Shown here in pieces: positions 18,926-29,597 of a stretch of 64,000 bases of DNA. Below the pieces are notes generated by a model that did no database searches, was not told the origin of the DNA, and was given only the letters and a program-made list of their open reading frames with translations. Within the stretch, counting starts at the first letter, position 1. Each line of letters opens with the position of its first letter. The stretch spans positions 62,001 to 126,000 of the forward strand of contig JASJBF010000008.1 of the NCBI GenBank assembly GCA_030066685.1, written 5' to 3'. The position numbers were made by a program, and so were the translations under genes. The DNA is from Kiloniellales bacterium (GTDB taxonomy: Bacteria; Pseudomonadota; Alphaproteobacteria; Kiloniellales; JAKSBE01).

Positions 18926-20182
18926 TCAGGACACGCGCCGCACCAGGCCCGGGTTCAGGGCCTTGAGCAGGTTCTCGGCGATCGGGCCGGAGTGGCGAAC
19001 GTCGCGGGCCCGGGACAGCTGCTCGTGCACCACCTCCCAGTTGAGGTCTAGGAAGGTGACGTCCTCGAGGCTGTCGCGGGCCGCCCGCTCGAAGAGCTCG
19101 GCCAGGGACTTGCGCGTGATGACCCGGCCGCCGAGGCCGGCGATCACGGTGTAGACCGGCAGCGCATGGCCGCGCAGGGCCATGCGGACGTTGGAGGCAA
19201 GCACTCCGCCGAGACCCGGCGCCAGGCTCTTCTCCAGGCAGACCACCCGCCGGGCCCCCTCCAGAGCCTCGCGCAGCTCGGCCAGGGGGAAAGGCCGGAA
19301 GGACGAGATACAGACACTGCCGATGCTGGCGCCGGCCTCGCGCTGGGCGTCGACCACATCCTTGATCGTGCCGTTGATCGACCCGAGGGCGACGACCACG
19401 GTCTCCGCGCCCTTGCTCCGATAGGTCCGCAGCAGGCCGCCCGACTCCCGGCCGAAGACCTCGGCGAACTCGGCGGCGATCGGCGGGATCCGCTCCAGCG
19501 CTTCCATCTGCTTCTGGTGCGCGAGGTAGCGGACCTCGGAAAAGGCCTCCGGCCCGACCATGGCGCCGATCGAGTAGGGCTTGGCGGGGTCGACCTGCTG
19601 GACCGGCTCGAAGGCCGGCAGGAAGGCGTCGACCTGTTCCTGGGTCGGGATGTCGACCCGCTCGTAGGCGTGGGTCAGGATGAAGCCGTCCATGCAGACC
19701 ATGACCGGACAGCTCAGCGACTCGGCCAGCTTGAAGGCCTGGATGTGGAGGTCGGCCGCCTCCTGGTTGGTCTCGGCGTGGAGCTGGATCCAGCCGGCGT
19801 CCTTCATCGCCATGGAATCGCTGTGGTCGTTCCAGATGTTGATCGGCGCCCCGATTGCCCGGTTGCCGACGGTCATGACGATGGGCAGGCCCAGACCGGC
19901 GGCGTTGTAGACGGCCTCGGCCATGTAGAGCAGGCCCTGGCTGGCGGTCGCCGTATAGGCCCGGGCGCCGACCGCCGAGGCGCCGATCGCCACCGAGAGC
20001 GCGGCGAACTCGGACTCGACGTTGATGAACTCGCAGTTCTCCAGCTGGCCTGATTTTACCAGGGCGCCGACGCCCTCGACGATGTGGGTCTGCGGCGTGA
20101 TCGGGTAGGCGCAGACGACTTGCGGTCGGCAGAGCGCGACCGCCTCTGCCACCGCCTGGGAGCCTTCGATCTGCTTCAGCAT
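18926..20182 (-). CDS. porA: Pyruvate:ferredoxin oxidoreductase alpha subunit
   Basis: The 418-residue subunit is of normal length for PorA. The N-terminal pyrimidine-binding domain reads YPITPQTHIVEGVGAL and FINVESEFAALSVAIGASA with the catalytic-region glutamate, then YTATASQGLLYMAEAVYNAAGL and HSDSMAMKDAGWIQL. The C-terminal transketolase-like domain includes VVVALGSINGTIKDV and SSFRPFPLAEL. It pairs with the beta subunit to form the active site. GGGGAGGA precedes the ATG. The gene lies between porG (28 bp gap) and porB (17 bp gap). Confidence 0.92.
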   Translation of the reverse strand: MLKQIEGSQAVAEAVALCRPQVVCAYPITPQTHIVEGVGALVKSGQLENCEFINVESEFAALSVAIGASAVGARAYTATASQGLLYMAEAVYNAAGLGLPIVMTVGNRAIGAPINIWNDHSDSMAMKDAGWIQLHAETNQEAADLHIQAFKLAESLSCPVMVCMDGFILTHAYERVDIPTQEQVDAFLPAFEPVQQVDPAKPYSIGAMVGPEAFSEVRYLAHQKQMEALERIPPIAAEFAEVFGRESGGLLRTYRSKGAETVVVALGSINGTIKDVVDAQREAGASIGSVCISSFRPFPLAELREALEGARRVVCLEKSLAPGLGGVLASNVRMALRGHALPVYTVIAGLGGRVITRKSLAELFERAARDSLEDVTFLDLNWEVVHEQLSRARDVRHSGPIAENLLKALNPGLVRRVS

Positions 20183-20210
20183 GGGTTTCGTCCTCCCCTC
20201 TCGACAGCCC

Positions 20211-20771
20211 TCAGGCCGCCTTGGCGATCTCGTAGGCGTCGCGGGCGGCGGCGACGTTCGCCTCGGCGATGGCGCGCGGAAACTTGTCGCGGATCGCCTT
20301 CTCGACCGACTCGAAGGCCAGGAGCCCGGTGATCGCGGCGAAGCCGCCCAGCAGGGCGGCGTTGGGCACCGGCCGGCCGACGTGGTGCAGCGCCAGCTCG
20401 GTCGCCCCGAGGTCGCAGACGTGGTGCGGCGGGAAGCCGGCGACGAAGTCGGCGATTCCCAGCTCCTCGAAGCTGCGAGTCGAGTTGATCAGGATGTAGC
20501 CCTCCGGCTTCAGGCCCGAGAAGACGTCGACCGAATGCAGCAGGGTCGGGTCCTGGATGATCAGGGCGTCGGGCTCCAGGATTGGCTCGCGCAGCCGGAT
20601 CTCCTGGTCGTCGACCCGGCAGAAGGAGACCACGGGTGCGCCCATGCGCTCCGAGCCGAAGCTGGGGAAGGCCTGGGCGTGCTTGCCTTCGTCGAAGGCG
20701 GCAACCGAAAGCAGCTCGGCGCCGGTGACGACGCCCTGGCCGCCGCGGCCGTGAATGCGGATCTCGAACAT
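20211..20771 (-). CDS. porG: Pyruvate:ferredoxin oxidoreductase gamma subunit
   Basis: The 186-residue subunit is a typical 2-oxoacid:acceptor oxidoreductase gamma chain: IRIHGRGGQGVVTGAELLS at the N-terminus, then AFPSFGSERMGAPVVSF, IQDPTLLHS and the ATELALHHVGRPVPNAALLGG coenzyme-A-region segment. It is the first gene of the por operon, and its start codon lies about 57 bp downstream of the centre of the FNR box at 20822-20835, a spacing that suits direct anaerobic activation. Separate gamma, alpha and beta genes plus a fused delta give the archaeal-type four-part enzyme. Confidence 0.92.
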   Translation of the reverse strand: MFEIRIHGRGGQGVVTGAELLSVAAFDEGKHAQAFPSFGSERMGAPVVSFCRVDDQEIRLREPILEPDALIIQDPTLLHSVDVFSGLKPEGYILINSTRSFEELGIADFVAGFPPHHVCDLGATELALHHVGRPVPNAALLGGFAAITGLLAFESVEKAIRDKFPRAIAEANVAAARDAYEIAKAA

Positions 20772-20821
20772 TTTTTCGCCTCCCGAGCGCCATACCTAGC
20801 GCGAGGCGGGGCGGCCCCTCT

Positions 20822-20835
20822 TTGATCCTGATCAA
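20822..20835. promoter_or_regulatory. FNR/FixK box upstream of porG
   Basis: TTGATCCTGATCAA is a perfect match to the TTGAT-N4-ATCAA consensus. Its centre is about 57 bp upstream of the porG start, fitting class II activation with a short leader. It implies oxygen-controlled expression of the por operon. Confidence 0.82.
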
Positions 20836-20903
20836 TCGGGCCGAACGATGTCAGGCCGTGCGCCATCGTGCGGACCGCCGCGACGGGCTATCGCGCCTGT
20901 TTT

Positions 20904-20917
20904 TTGATCAAGATCAA
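20904..20917. promoter_or_regulatory. FNR/FixK box upstream of the GNAT-nitrilase gene
   Basis: TTGATCAAGATCAA is a second perfect TTGAT-N4-ATCAA site, 69 bp after the first. Its centre is about 78 bp before the GTG at 20989, compatible with activation of the rightward gene. Confidence 0.82.
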
Positions 20918-20988
20918 TGATTTCTCTCGTCAATCGTGAATGATCGTTTCATGAGAAACGACCGGCGAGCCGAAGGGGACGGAGTGCT

Positions 20989-22686
20989 GTGCAGGTGAAA
21001 TCCAAGCACCGCAAGGCCGGATCGGCAAAGCCGCAGGCGGCGGGGCCGCTTGCCGCAGCCAAAAGCAAGCAGCGCCGGGGCGACGCGCCCGAAAAGGACG
21101 GGGGCCAGCGCGACGATGCCGAGCTGCATCACCGGCTCCGGCTGCGCAACACTCGGCTGTCCGACTATCCGGCCCTGAAGGAGATCATGGACCTGGTCTA
21201 CGGCCACGCGGGCGGCGCTTGGTCGCGGGCGCAGTTTGAGTCGCAGCTCGCCCACTTCCCGGAGGGCCAGATCTGTCTCGAGGACAAGGGCAGGGTCATC
21301 GCCGCGGTGATCAGTGTCGTCGTCGACTACAAGAAGTTCGGCGACTTTCACACCCATCGGGAAATCACCGGCAACGGCCATCTGACCACCCACGACCCGA
21401 CCGGCGACACGCTCTACGGCGTCGACGTCTTCGTCCACCCGGACTACCGCGGCCTCCGCTTGGGCCGTCGTCTCTACGATGCCCGCAAGGAGCTTTGCCG
21501 CAAGCTGAACCTGCGGCGGATCGTCTTCGGCGGACGCATCCCGGGTTACGACAGCTACAGCGACAGGATGACCCCGCAGGAGTACATCGACGAGGTCAGG
21601 AAGCGCGAGATCTACGACCCGGTGCTGACCTTTCAGCTGAGCAACGACTTCCACGTCCGGCGGGTCATCACCGGCTATCTGCCCGAGGACGAGGAATCCC
21701 ACGGTTACGCGGTGATTTCGCAGTGGTTCAACATCGACTTTGAGGAGCGCAAAAGGCTTCTGGGGGAGCCGAAGCGGATCGTCCGGGTGGCGGCGGTGCA
21801 GTGGCAGATGCGGCCGGCGGCGACCTTCGACGTCTTCCGCTCGCACCTCCGGTACTACATCGACGTGGTCGCCGCGTATCAATGCGACTTCGCCGTCCTG
21901 CCAGAGTATTTCAACGCCTCGCTGATGTCGCAGTTCTATCCCCACGTCAAGAGCGACGCCGAGGCGATCCGCTCGCTCTCCACCTACACCGAGCGGATCC
22001 GCGCCTATATCTCGGACCTGGCGGTGCAGTACAACATCAACATCGTCGCCGGCAGCCTGCCCGAGTACAAGGACCACGTACTCCGCAACGTCTCCTTCCT
22101 CTGCCGGCGGGACGGCAGCTGGGACTTTCAGTACAAGCTCCATCCGACCCCGGACGAGGAGCTTGAATGGGGTCTGCAGGGCGGCGACGAACTGAAGCTC
22201 TTCGACACGGACGAGGGCAGGATCGGGATCCTTGTCTGCTACGACGCCCAGTTCCCGGAGCTCAGCCGGCTTCTCGCCGAGCAGGGGATGCACATCCTCT
22301 TCGTGCCCTACTTGACGGATACCAAGAGCGGCTATCTGCGGGTCAGGCGCTGCGCCCAGGCGCGCGCCATCGAGAACGAATGCTACGTCGTCGCGACGGG
22401 GAGCATGGGGAACATCCCGAACCTGGGCTACATGGACATCCATTACTCCCAGTCGGCAATTTTCACGCCGTCGGATTTCGCCTTTCCACACGATGCGGTC
22501 AAGGCCGAGGCCACGCCGAACACCGAGACGACCCTGATCGCGGACCTCGACCTGGGCTTGCTCAAGGAGCTACGCAGCCAGGGTTCGGTGCGGAACTTCC
22601 AGCAACGCCGCCTGGATCTCTACCAGGTGCGCTGGAAGGGGAAGCCGATCGGCCCGGGGCGACCGGCCAAGGGGGCCAAGAACTAG
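20989..22686 (+). CDS. Bifunctional GNAT acetyltransferase / carbon-nitrogen hydrolase
   Basis: The 565-residue protein starts with a basic, lysine-rich tail (about 1-45), then a GNAT domain (about 50-245; YGVDVFVHPDYRGLRLGRRL is the acetyl-CoA loop) and a C-N hydrolase domain (about 262-550). The hydrolase triad is visible as Glu in VLPEYFNA, Lys in QYKLHPTPDE and Cys in LVCYDAQFPE, so amidase/nitrilase activity should be intact. Fusions of this kind are known but their substrates are not. I take the GTG at 20989; a GTG at 20995 is also possible, as GGAG lies upstream. An FNR box lies in its promoter region. No partner gene shows its substrate. Confidence 0.9.
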   Translation: MQVKSKHRKAGSAKPQAAGPLAAAKSKQRRGDAPEKDGGQRDDAELHHRLRLRNTRLSDYPALKEIMDLVYGHAGGAWSRAQFESQLAHFPEGQICLEDKGRVIAAVISVVVDYKKFGDFHTHREITGNGHLTTHDPTGDTLYGVDVFVHPDYRGLRLGRRLYDARKELCRKLNLRRIVFGGRIPGYDSYSDRMTPQEYIDEVRKREIYDPVLTFQLSNDFHVRRVITGYLPEDEESHGYAVISQWFNIDFEERKRLLGEPKRIVRVAAVQWQMRPAATFDVFRSHLRYYIDVVAAYQCDFAVLPEYFNASLMSQFYPHVKSDAEAIRSLSTYTERIRAYISDLAVQYNINIVAGSLPEYKDHVLRNVSFLCRRDGSWDFQYKLHPTPDEELEWGLQGGDELKLFDTDEGRIGILVCYDAQFPELSRLLAEQGMHILFVPYLTDTKSGYLRVRRCAQARAIENECYVVATGSMGNIPNLGYMDIHYSQSAIFTPSDFAFPHDAVKAEATPNTETTLIADLDLGLLKELRSQGSVRNFQQRRLDLYQVRWKGKPIGPGRPAKGAKN

Positions 22687-22784
22687 ACCGACCCGGCAGC
22701 GCAAGCCGGCCCGCTCGGGCGCGGCGGTGCGGGTTGTGCGACGTCGAGTGCCGTCGTCGCCGAAGATGTGAGACGAGACGAGTC

Positions 22785-23414
22785 ATGGAGCAGTTGTTGC
22801 TCAAGTCGATAGCCCTGCGTTCCGGCGCGGTGAAGACAGAGGGTCCCGCCTTGGAGGATTCGCGCTTCGAGTTTGGCGTCACGCCCTTCTACTTCCTGCG
22901 TCACGGGGAAACCCGGGAGACCGAAAGGGGAATCGTCCAGGGTCAGAACGACACCCGGCTGATCGACAAGGGCCGCCAGTCCGCGGTCAAGGCTGCGGAC
23001 GCGCTCGACGGCGTCCTGCTTCGCTCGATCCATGCGAGCCCGCTGAAGCGGGCCTGGGAGACGGCCTCGATCCTGTCGCTCCTCAGGGGCGTCCCGGTCT
23101 TTCCGGTGCCGGGCCTGATGGAGAGGAACTGGGGCCCCTACCAGGGCCTCCACAAGGACCTGCGGCCTAGCGAGCCCAGTGACGACACAGTGGAAGGCCG
23201 CGAGGCCTTCGCCAAGCGGGTGATCGCCGCCATGCGTTCGATCAGCGGGCCGGCGCCGCTCGTGGTGGTGGCTCACTCGGGAGTCTTTCGGGTGCTTTGC
23301 GGCCACATCGGGCTCTCCGACAGCCCCCAGGTCACGGTTCCCAGCGGCTTGGTGCTGCGCTTCGAGCCGCCGGCAGTCCGGGGCCGGCGATGGCGCCTCG
23401 GCGTCGTCGCCTGA
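22785..23414 (+). CDS. Histidine phosphatase family protein (phosphoglycerate mutase-like)
   Basis: The 209-residue protein has the histidine phosphatase core: FYFLRHGETRETERGIVQG with the phosphohistidine in RHGET, the ASPLKRAWETA arginine segment, the acid residue in LMERNWGPYQG, and the second catalytic histidine in VVVAHSGVFRVLCG. Substrates of this family range from phosphoglycerate to nucleotides and cannot be told here. The ATG at 22785 gives a family-like start after a 35-residue lead; the ribosome site is weak. It follows the GNAT-nitrilase gene by 98 bp and ends tail-to-tail with the 2-phosphoglycerate-kinase-like gene. Confidence 0.9.
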   Translation: MEQLLLKSIALRSGAVKTEGPALEDSRFEFGVTPFYFLRHGETRETERGIVQGQNDTRLIDKGRQSAVKAADALDGVLLRSIHASPLKRAWETASILSLLRGVPVFPVPGLMERNWGPYQGLHKDLRPSEPSDDTVEGREAFAKRVIAAMRSISGPAPLVVVAHSGVFRVLCGHIGLSDSPQVTVPSGLVLRFEPPAVRGRRWRLGVVA

Positions 23415-23423
23415 TCCCGCCGG

Positions 23424-23441
23424 CCGGCGAAGAAGCGCCGG
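23424..23441. terminator. Hairpin between convergent genes
   Basis: CCGGCG (23424-23429) and CGCCGG (23436-23441) flank the loop AAGAAG. It lies between two convergent stops and may end both transcripts; the following T content is modest (GTTCTATCT), so support is moderate. Confidence 0.45.
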
Positions 23442-23444
23442 GTT

Positions 23445-24620
23445 CTATCTGAAGACTTCCGAAGGCTCAGCGCTCAGCCGTTCCAAGAGGGCGTTGACGA
23501 TCACCGTCATGATATCCTGTATGACCCGCTGCCGGTCGTGGTTGACGATGATCGGGATATGTCCGCGGTCGGCCTCCGACAGGAGGTGAGCCTGGAGACG
23601 CCAGATCGAGCCGAAGTTGTCCAGATAGCGTTGGGCCCGGCGCCGGTCCACCTGCTCGCCGCGACCCATGAAGCGCCGGCGGAGCTGCTGCGGGTTGAGC
23701 ACCGCCAGCATGATCGGAATCACGATGGCGCTGCTGTCTGAGGGCACCTTCTCGACCAGGGAATTCTGAATGTGGACGCCTTCCAGGATGAGCGAGGCCC
23801 CTTCGTTGAGCGAACGCCGAATCACTGCCTCGCAGGGCACCGAGAGCAGCTCGGCCTGCGCCTGATAGCCGTCGATCAGCAGACCGTCGGCGTCTCCGTG
23901 CTTGGCGGACAAGGCGCGCCAGGCGTCGTAGGACGAGCGGTGAAGGACCGGCATAAGGCGTTCGGGAATCATCATCCGCATCACCTCGCGCAGCAGGTCG
24001 GTCGACTGGGTGCGCGCGATGTCCAGACGGTGTGCGACCTCCGTTGCGATGGCGCTCTTTCCGGTGCCGCTGGCTCCGCCGATCATGAGCACGATCGGTT
24101 GCTCTCGCCGCCGAAAGTTGACCAGCACGAGATATCGCCGCGCCTTCTCGCGGCCGAGCGCGACCCGGAGGTAGCGGTAGGTGAGGAAGCCGAGATGCCG
24201 TGATTGGATCTCCGACTGCCCCTTGTTCATCATGTGGGTGAACAGGGCGGCCGTGACCGTCGTGGACTCCTCGTAGGAAAGCCCGCTCGATTCGAGAAGC
24301 CGCCGGTGCTCCTGCCGGGAGAACTGCCGCGCATGGCCCTCGGCATCGCGCACCAGGATCGTCCCGGTCAGCGCGGCCGGCTGCTGGTAGCGCTGGACGA
24401 CGCTGGGCCCGAAGCGCGCGATGTGCTTCAGGACGGTCTCGCGCAGCTCGACCGTCGTGATCTCCGGCCGCTCGCTCAGCTCGTCCCGAACCTCGGAAGC
24501 GAGGGCGTAGGCCTCCTCGAAGGGCAGCCCGGATTCCTGGAGCGAATGGGTCAGGATACCTCTGAGGAAGGGGATCTTCGTCGGGGTTTCGCCCGGCTCG
24601 ACCACAAGTGTCTTGGCCAT
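23445..24620 (-). CDS. 2-phosphoglycerate kinase-like protein with ATP-cone domain
   Basis: The 391-residue protein has an N-terminal ATP-cone-like region (about 20-90, IPFLRGILTHSLQESGL and RETVLKHIARFGP) followed by a second helical segment and a P-loop kinase domain: Walker A LMIGGASGTGKSAIATEVA near residue 180, STDLLREVMRMMIP, and a hydrophobic SLILEGVHI strand. This layout matches the archaeal/bacterial 2-phosphoglycerate kinase family (cyclic 2,3-bisphosphoglycerate route in methanogens). In bacteria the role is not settled; phosphate storage or glycerate metabolism are possible. It is encoded just before the CBS and polyphosphate kinase genes' terminus and opposite a phosphoglycerate-mutase-like phosphatase. 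Confidence 0.83.
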   Translation of the reverse strand: MAKTLVVEPGETPTKIPFLRGILTHSLQESGLPFEEAYALASEVRDELSERPEITTVELRETVLKHIARFGPSVVQRYQQPAALTGTILVRDAEGHARQFSRQEHRRLLESSGLSYEESTTVTAALFTHMMNKGQSEIQSRHLGFLTYRYLRVALGREKARRYLVLVNFRRREQPIVLMIGGASGTGKSAIATEVAHRLDIARTQSTDLLREVMRMMIPERLMPVLHRSSYDAWRALSAKHGDADGLLIDGYQAQAELLSVPCEAVIRRSLNEGASLILEGVHIQNSLVEKVPSDSSAIVIPIMLAVLNPQQLRRRFMGRGEQVDRRRAQRYLDNFGSIWRLQAHLLSEADRGHIPIIVNHDRQRVIQDIMTVIVNALLERLSAEPSEVFR

Positions 24621-24657
24621 GGAGTCTTTCCGGCCCCTTGTTGTCCGCGGCGCGCGA

Positions 24658-25113
24658 TCAGTCCTCGTCGGTCGACCAGGCCGCAGCCGTGACCACCTGG
24701 TCCTGGAGGACCTTGGTCATCCACTTTAGCTCGGAAAGCACGGCCTTGACGACATCGCCGACGCTGATCATGCCGACCAAGGCATCTCCACGGACGACGG
24801 GCAGGTGGCGGATCTGCCCCATCAGCATCTGCTCCATGATCTCCTGCGTGCTGCTTTCCGGCGTGCAGGTGATCACCGAGCGGTTCATCAGGTCGGCGGC
24901 GTGCATTTCGAGCGCCGCCGGGCCGTGCTCGGCGACGCTCGCGACGATGTCCCGCTCAGAGATGATGCCGGCCATGTCTTTCCCCTCGCTCTTGACCACC
25001 GCCGCGCCGATCCCTTCGCGCCGAAGCGTGGCCGCGACGTCGCAGACGCTTGCCGCCGCGGCGATCGAGATCACCCGGTCGCCCTTCGCCGCCAGTATCT
25101 CCGAAACCTGCAT
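24658..25113 (-). CDS. Two-CBS-domain protein
   Basis: The 151-residue product has two CBS domains (about 5-62 and 75-135): VISIAAAASVCDVAATL followed by VVKSEGKDMAGIISERDIV, and VITCTPESSTQEIMEQML followed by LPVVRGDALVGMISVGDVV. It resembles the YrpM/inosine-dehydrogenase-type CBS signalling proteins that bind adenosine nucleotides. AAAGGAGGTG stands in front of the ATG at 25113, a strong ribosome site. It lies between ppk and the kinase-like gene on the same strand and may be co-transcribed with the latter (37 bp gap). Confidence 0.92.
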   Translation of the reverse strand: MQVSEILAAKGDRVISIAAAASVCDVAATLRREGIGAAVVKSEGKDMAGIISERDIVASVAEHGPAALEMHAADLMNRSVITCTPESSTQEIMEQMLMGQIRHLPVVRGDALVGMISVGDVVKAVLSELKWMTKVLQDQVVTAAAWSTDED

Positions 25114-25265
25114 GGCACACCTCCTTTCGATCCTGCACCCGGTGACGCCAAGCCGATGCGTCAGGCCTGGTCGGTCCGCACCCGAGCCCTCGATCCGAGC
25201 TATGTTCCTCGGCCCCTACGAGGGGCGGTCGGCTTGCTGGGCAGCCCGGCCTCGGCAGCGCGGCC

Positions 25266-27647
<2,382 letters not shown>

Positions 27648-27716
27648 GTCTCCTGTGTCCTTCTGCTAGCTCGCCCTGAGGCCGAGCGTTCGGCCGGCGC
27701 CGCGCCGGCGGACCGC

Positions 27717-29597
27717 CTATTCGGCGGCTTGTGGAACCTCCGCTTCGGCTGCTTCCAGCCACTGGGTGCGGGCGATCTTGCGGCTCATCCGGTAGATCCG
27801 GCTCAGGGTCTCGATCATCTCCATCTCGCGCGTGAAGGTCTGTAGCCGGTTCGGCTCATCCGCCACCAAGCGGCTTAGCTCGTATCTTGCGGTCTCTTCG
27901 GCCAGGGCCGCCATATCTTTCTTCATACGTTTGACCTGCCAGGCGGCCTTGCTGTCTTGTTCCCGCACCGACCGGATCGAGGCCTTGAAGGCCTGCGACA
28001 CCTCGTCGAAGTAGTGGCGGATGACCTCCATGGTCGCCTTGCTGATGACCACCCCCTCTTCGATGCGGCGGCGTCCCGTGGTGACCAAGTTGGTCTCGAT
28101 GATATCGCCGATCTGCTCCAGGTGATTGGCCACCTGAAGCAGCTCCATAACCTCGGCGGACTCCTCGCTGGTCAGTTCTCCAACGCTGATCTGCCCGAGG
28201 TATTCCACAATATGACCGTGGAGGGTGTCGATGTCGCTGTCCATATTGGCGAGGTTCTGGAGATCCTCTTCGGTCCCCGCCGTCATTGCCGGTAGTGAGG
28301 CATCGAGCATTTCGTCAACACAATCGCCCAGGCGACCGACTTCCCGGCGCGCCCGGTCCAGGGCCAGCGGCGGTGTCGAAAGCAGCTCCTTATCGAGATA
28401 CTTGGGCTGGATCACGGCCACGGCCTCCAGGGGCCGGTCGGGAACCACCCATTCAGCGAAACGGGCGACCAGGCCTGCGGCGGGCAGGAACAGCGCCGAG
28501 AAGAAGATATTGAAGGTCGTGTGCGCGTTGGCGATCTGTCGGGGCGTCTCCGCGGCGAGCTTGTCCATGCCGACGGCCCCCTCCGCGACCGGCGAGAAGG
28601 CTCGTACGAAGTCCGCAAGGTAGGGGATGAACCAGACCGCGACGGCGACGCCGGCGACGTTGAAGGTCACATGGGCGACCGCCACCCGCACCGCTTCGCG
28701 TGGCTTGCCGATCGCCGCGAGGGCGGCGGTAACGCAGGTCCCGATGTTGGCCCCCATGATGAGCGCGATGCCGCCTTCGAGTGTGATCAGGCCCTGCGAG
28801 GCCATGGCGATCACCACGCCCGTGGTCGCCGAGGAGGACTGGACCAGGCCGGTGAAGGCTGCCGCGATTAGGATTCCGAGAGCCGGAGCCGAGACATCCT
28901 GCATGATTTGGATGAAGGGCTCGTAGCTGCGCAGCGGCTTCATGCCGGAGCTCATGATCCCCATCCCGAAGAAGATCAGGCCGAGCCCCATGACGAGACC
29001 GCCGTATTGCTTTATTCGCTTGGTCTTGCCGGTGAAGATCATGACGAAGCCGACGGCCACCAGAAGCAGCGCGTAGTGGGTGACCTTGAAGGCGACGATC
29101 TGTGCCGTGATCGTGGTGCCGATGTTTGCGCCAAAGATGACCCCGACGGCCTGCGACAAGGACATGAGGCCGGCCGTGACGAAGCCGACCAGCATGACCG
29201 TGGTCACCGATGATGACTGGATCACGGCGGTGACGAAGGTGCCGGTCAGAAGGCCCATGAAGCGGTTGGTGGTCAGCTTGCCGAGGATGTCCTTCATCCG
29301 GTTGCCGGCGACCCGCTTCAGCGCGTCGGCCATCTGTTCCATGCCGAAGAGGAAAATCGCCAAGCCGCCGAAGAGCTGCATGGCCATCCTGAACCAGTCG
29401 ATCCCCTTGCTGTCGGAACTGGCGGCGAGGGCCGGCGCGGCGAGGAAGAGGACGAGCGGCAGGAGCAGGAAGAACAGGGCGATCCGCCAGTCCGTCCGCC
29501 ACGCCGACGCCTCCCCGAGCGGCGCCGCCGCGGTCCGGCCCCGGAGGGCCACTGCCAGCCCGATAGGGCGGCCTGACCTTGCGTTTGTCTTATCCAT
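27717..29597 (-). CDS. Na/Pi symporter (PNaS family) with C-terminal PhoU-like domain
   Basis: The 626-residue protein has a membrane domain with the paired QSSS motifs of the family: VIQSSSVTTVMLVGF near residue 125 with GVIFGANIGTT, and LVQSSSATTGVVIAM near 255 with LIMGANIGTC. A soluble C-terminal part (about 420-620, LGDCVDEMLDAS and VANHLEQIGDIIETNL) matches the PhoU helical repeat. The family couples phosphate movement to sodium. A long basic N-terminus precedes the first helix. The USP gene upstream overlaps it by 8 bp, and ppk1 lies downstream, which suggests uptake feeding polyphosphate synthesis. Confidence 0.93.
   Translation of the reverse strand: MDKTNARSGRPIGLAVALRGRTAAAPLGEASAWRTDWRIALFFLLLPLVLFLAAPALAASSDSKGIDWFRMAMQLFGGLAIFLFGMEQMADALKRVAGNRMKDILGKLTTNRFMGLLTGTFVTAVIQSSSVTTVMLVGFVTAGLMSLSQAVGVIFGANIGTTITAQIVAFKVTHYALLLVAVGFVMIFTGKTKRIKQYGGLVMGLGLIFFGMGIMSSGMKPLRSYEPFIQIMQDVSAPALGILIAAAFTGLVQSSSATTGVVIAMASQGLITLEGGIALIMGANIGTCVTAALAAIGKPREAVRVAVAHVTFNVAGVAVAVWFIPYLADFVRAFSPVAEGAVGMDKLAAETPRQIANAHTTFNIFFSALFLPAAGLVARFAEWVVPDRPLEAVAVIQPKYLDKELLSTPPLALDRARREVGRLGDCVDEMLDASLPAMTAGTEEDLQNLANMDSDIDTLHGHIVEYLGQISVGELTSEESAEVMELLQVANHLEQIGDIIETNLVTTGRRRIEEGVVISKATMEVIRHYFDEVSQAFKASIRSVREQDSKAAWQVKRMKKDMAALAEETARYELSRLVADEPNRLQTFTREMEMIETLSRIYRMSRKIARTQWLEAAEAEVPQAAE

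Noticed and set aside
20914-22491. 525-codon leftward frame opposite the GNAT-nitrilase gene
   Set aside because: Antisense of a protein with an intact catalytic triad; no start signal of its own.
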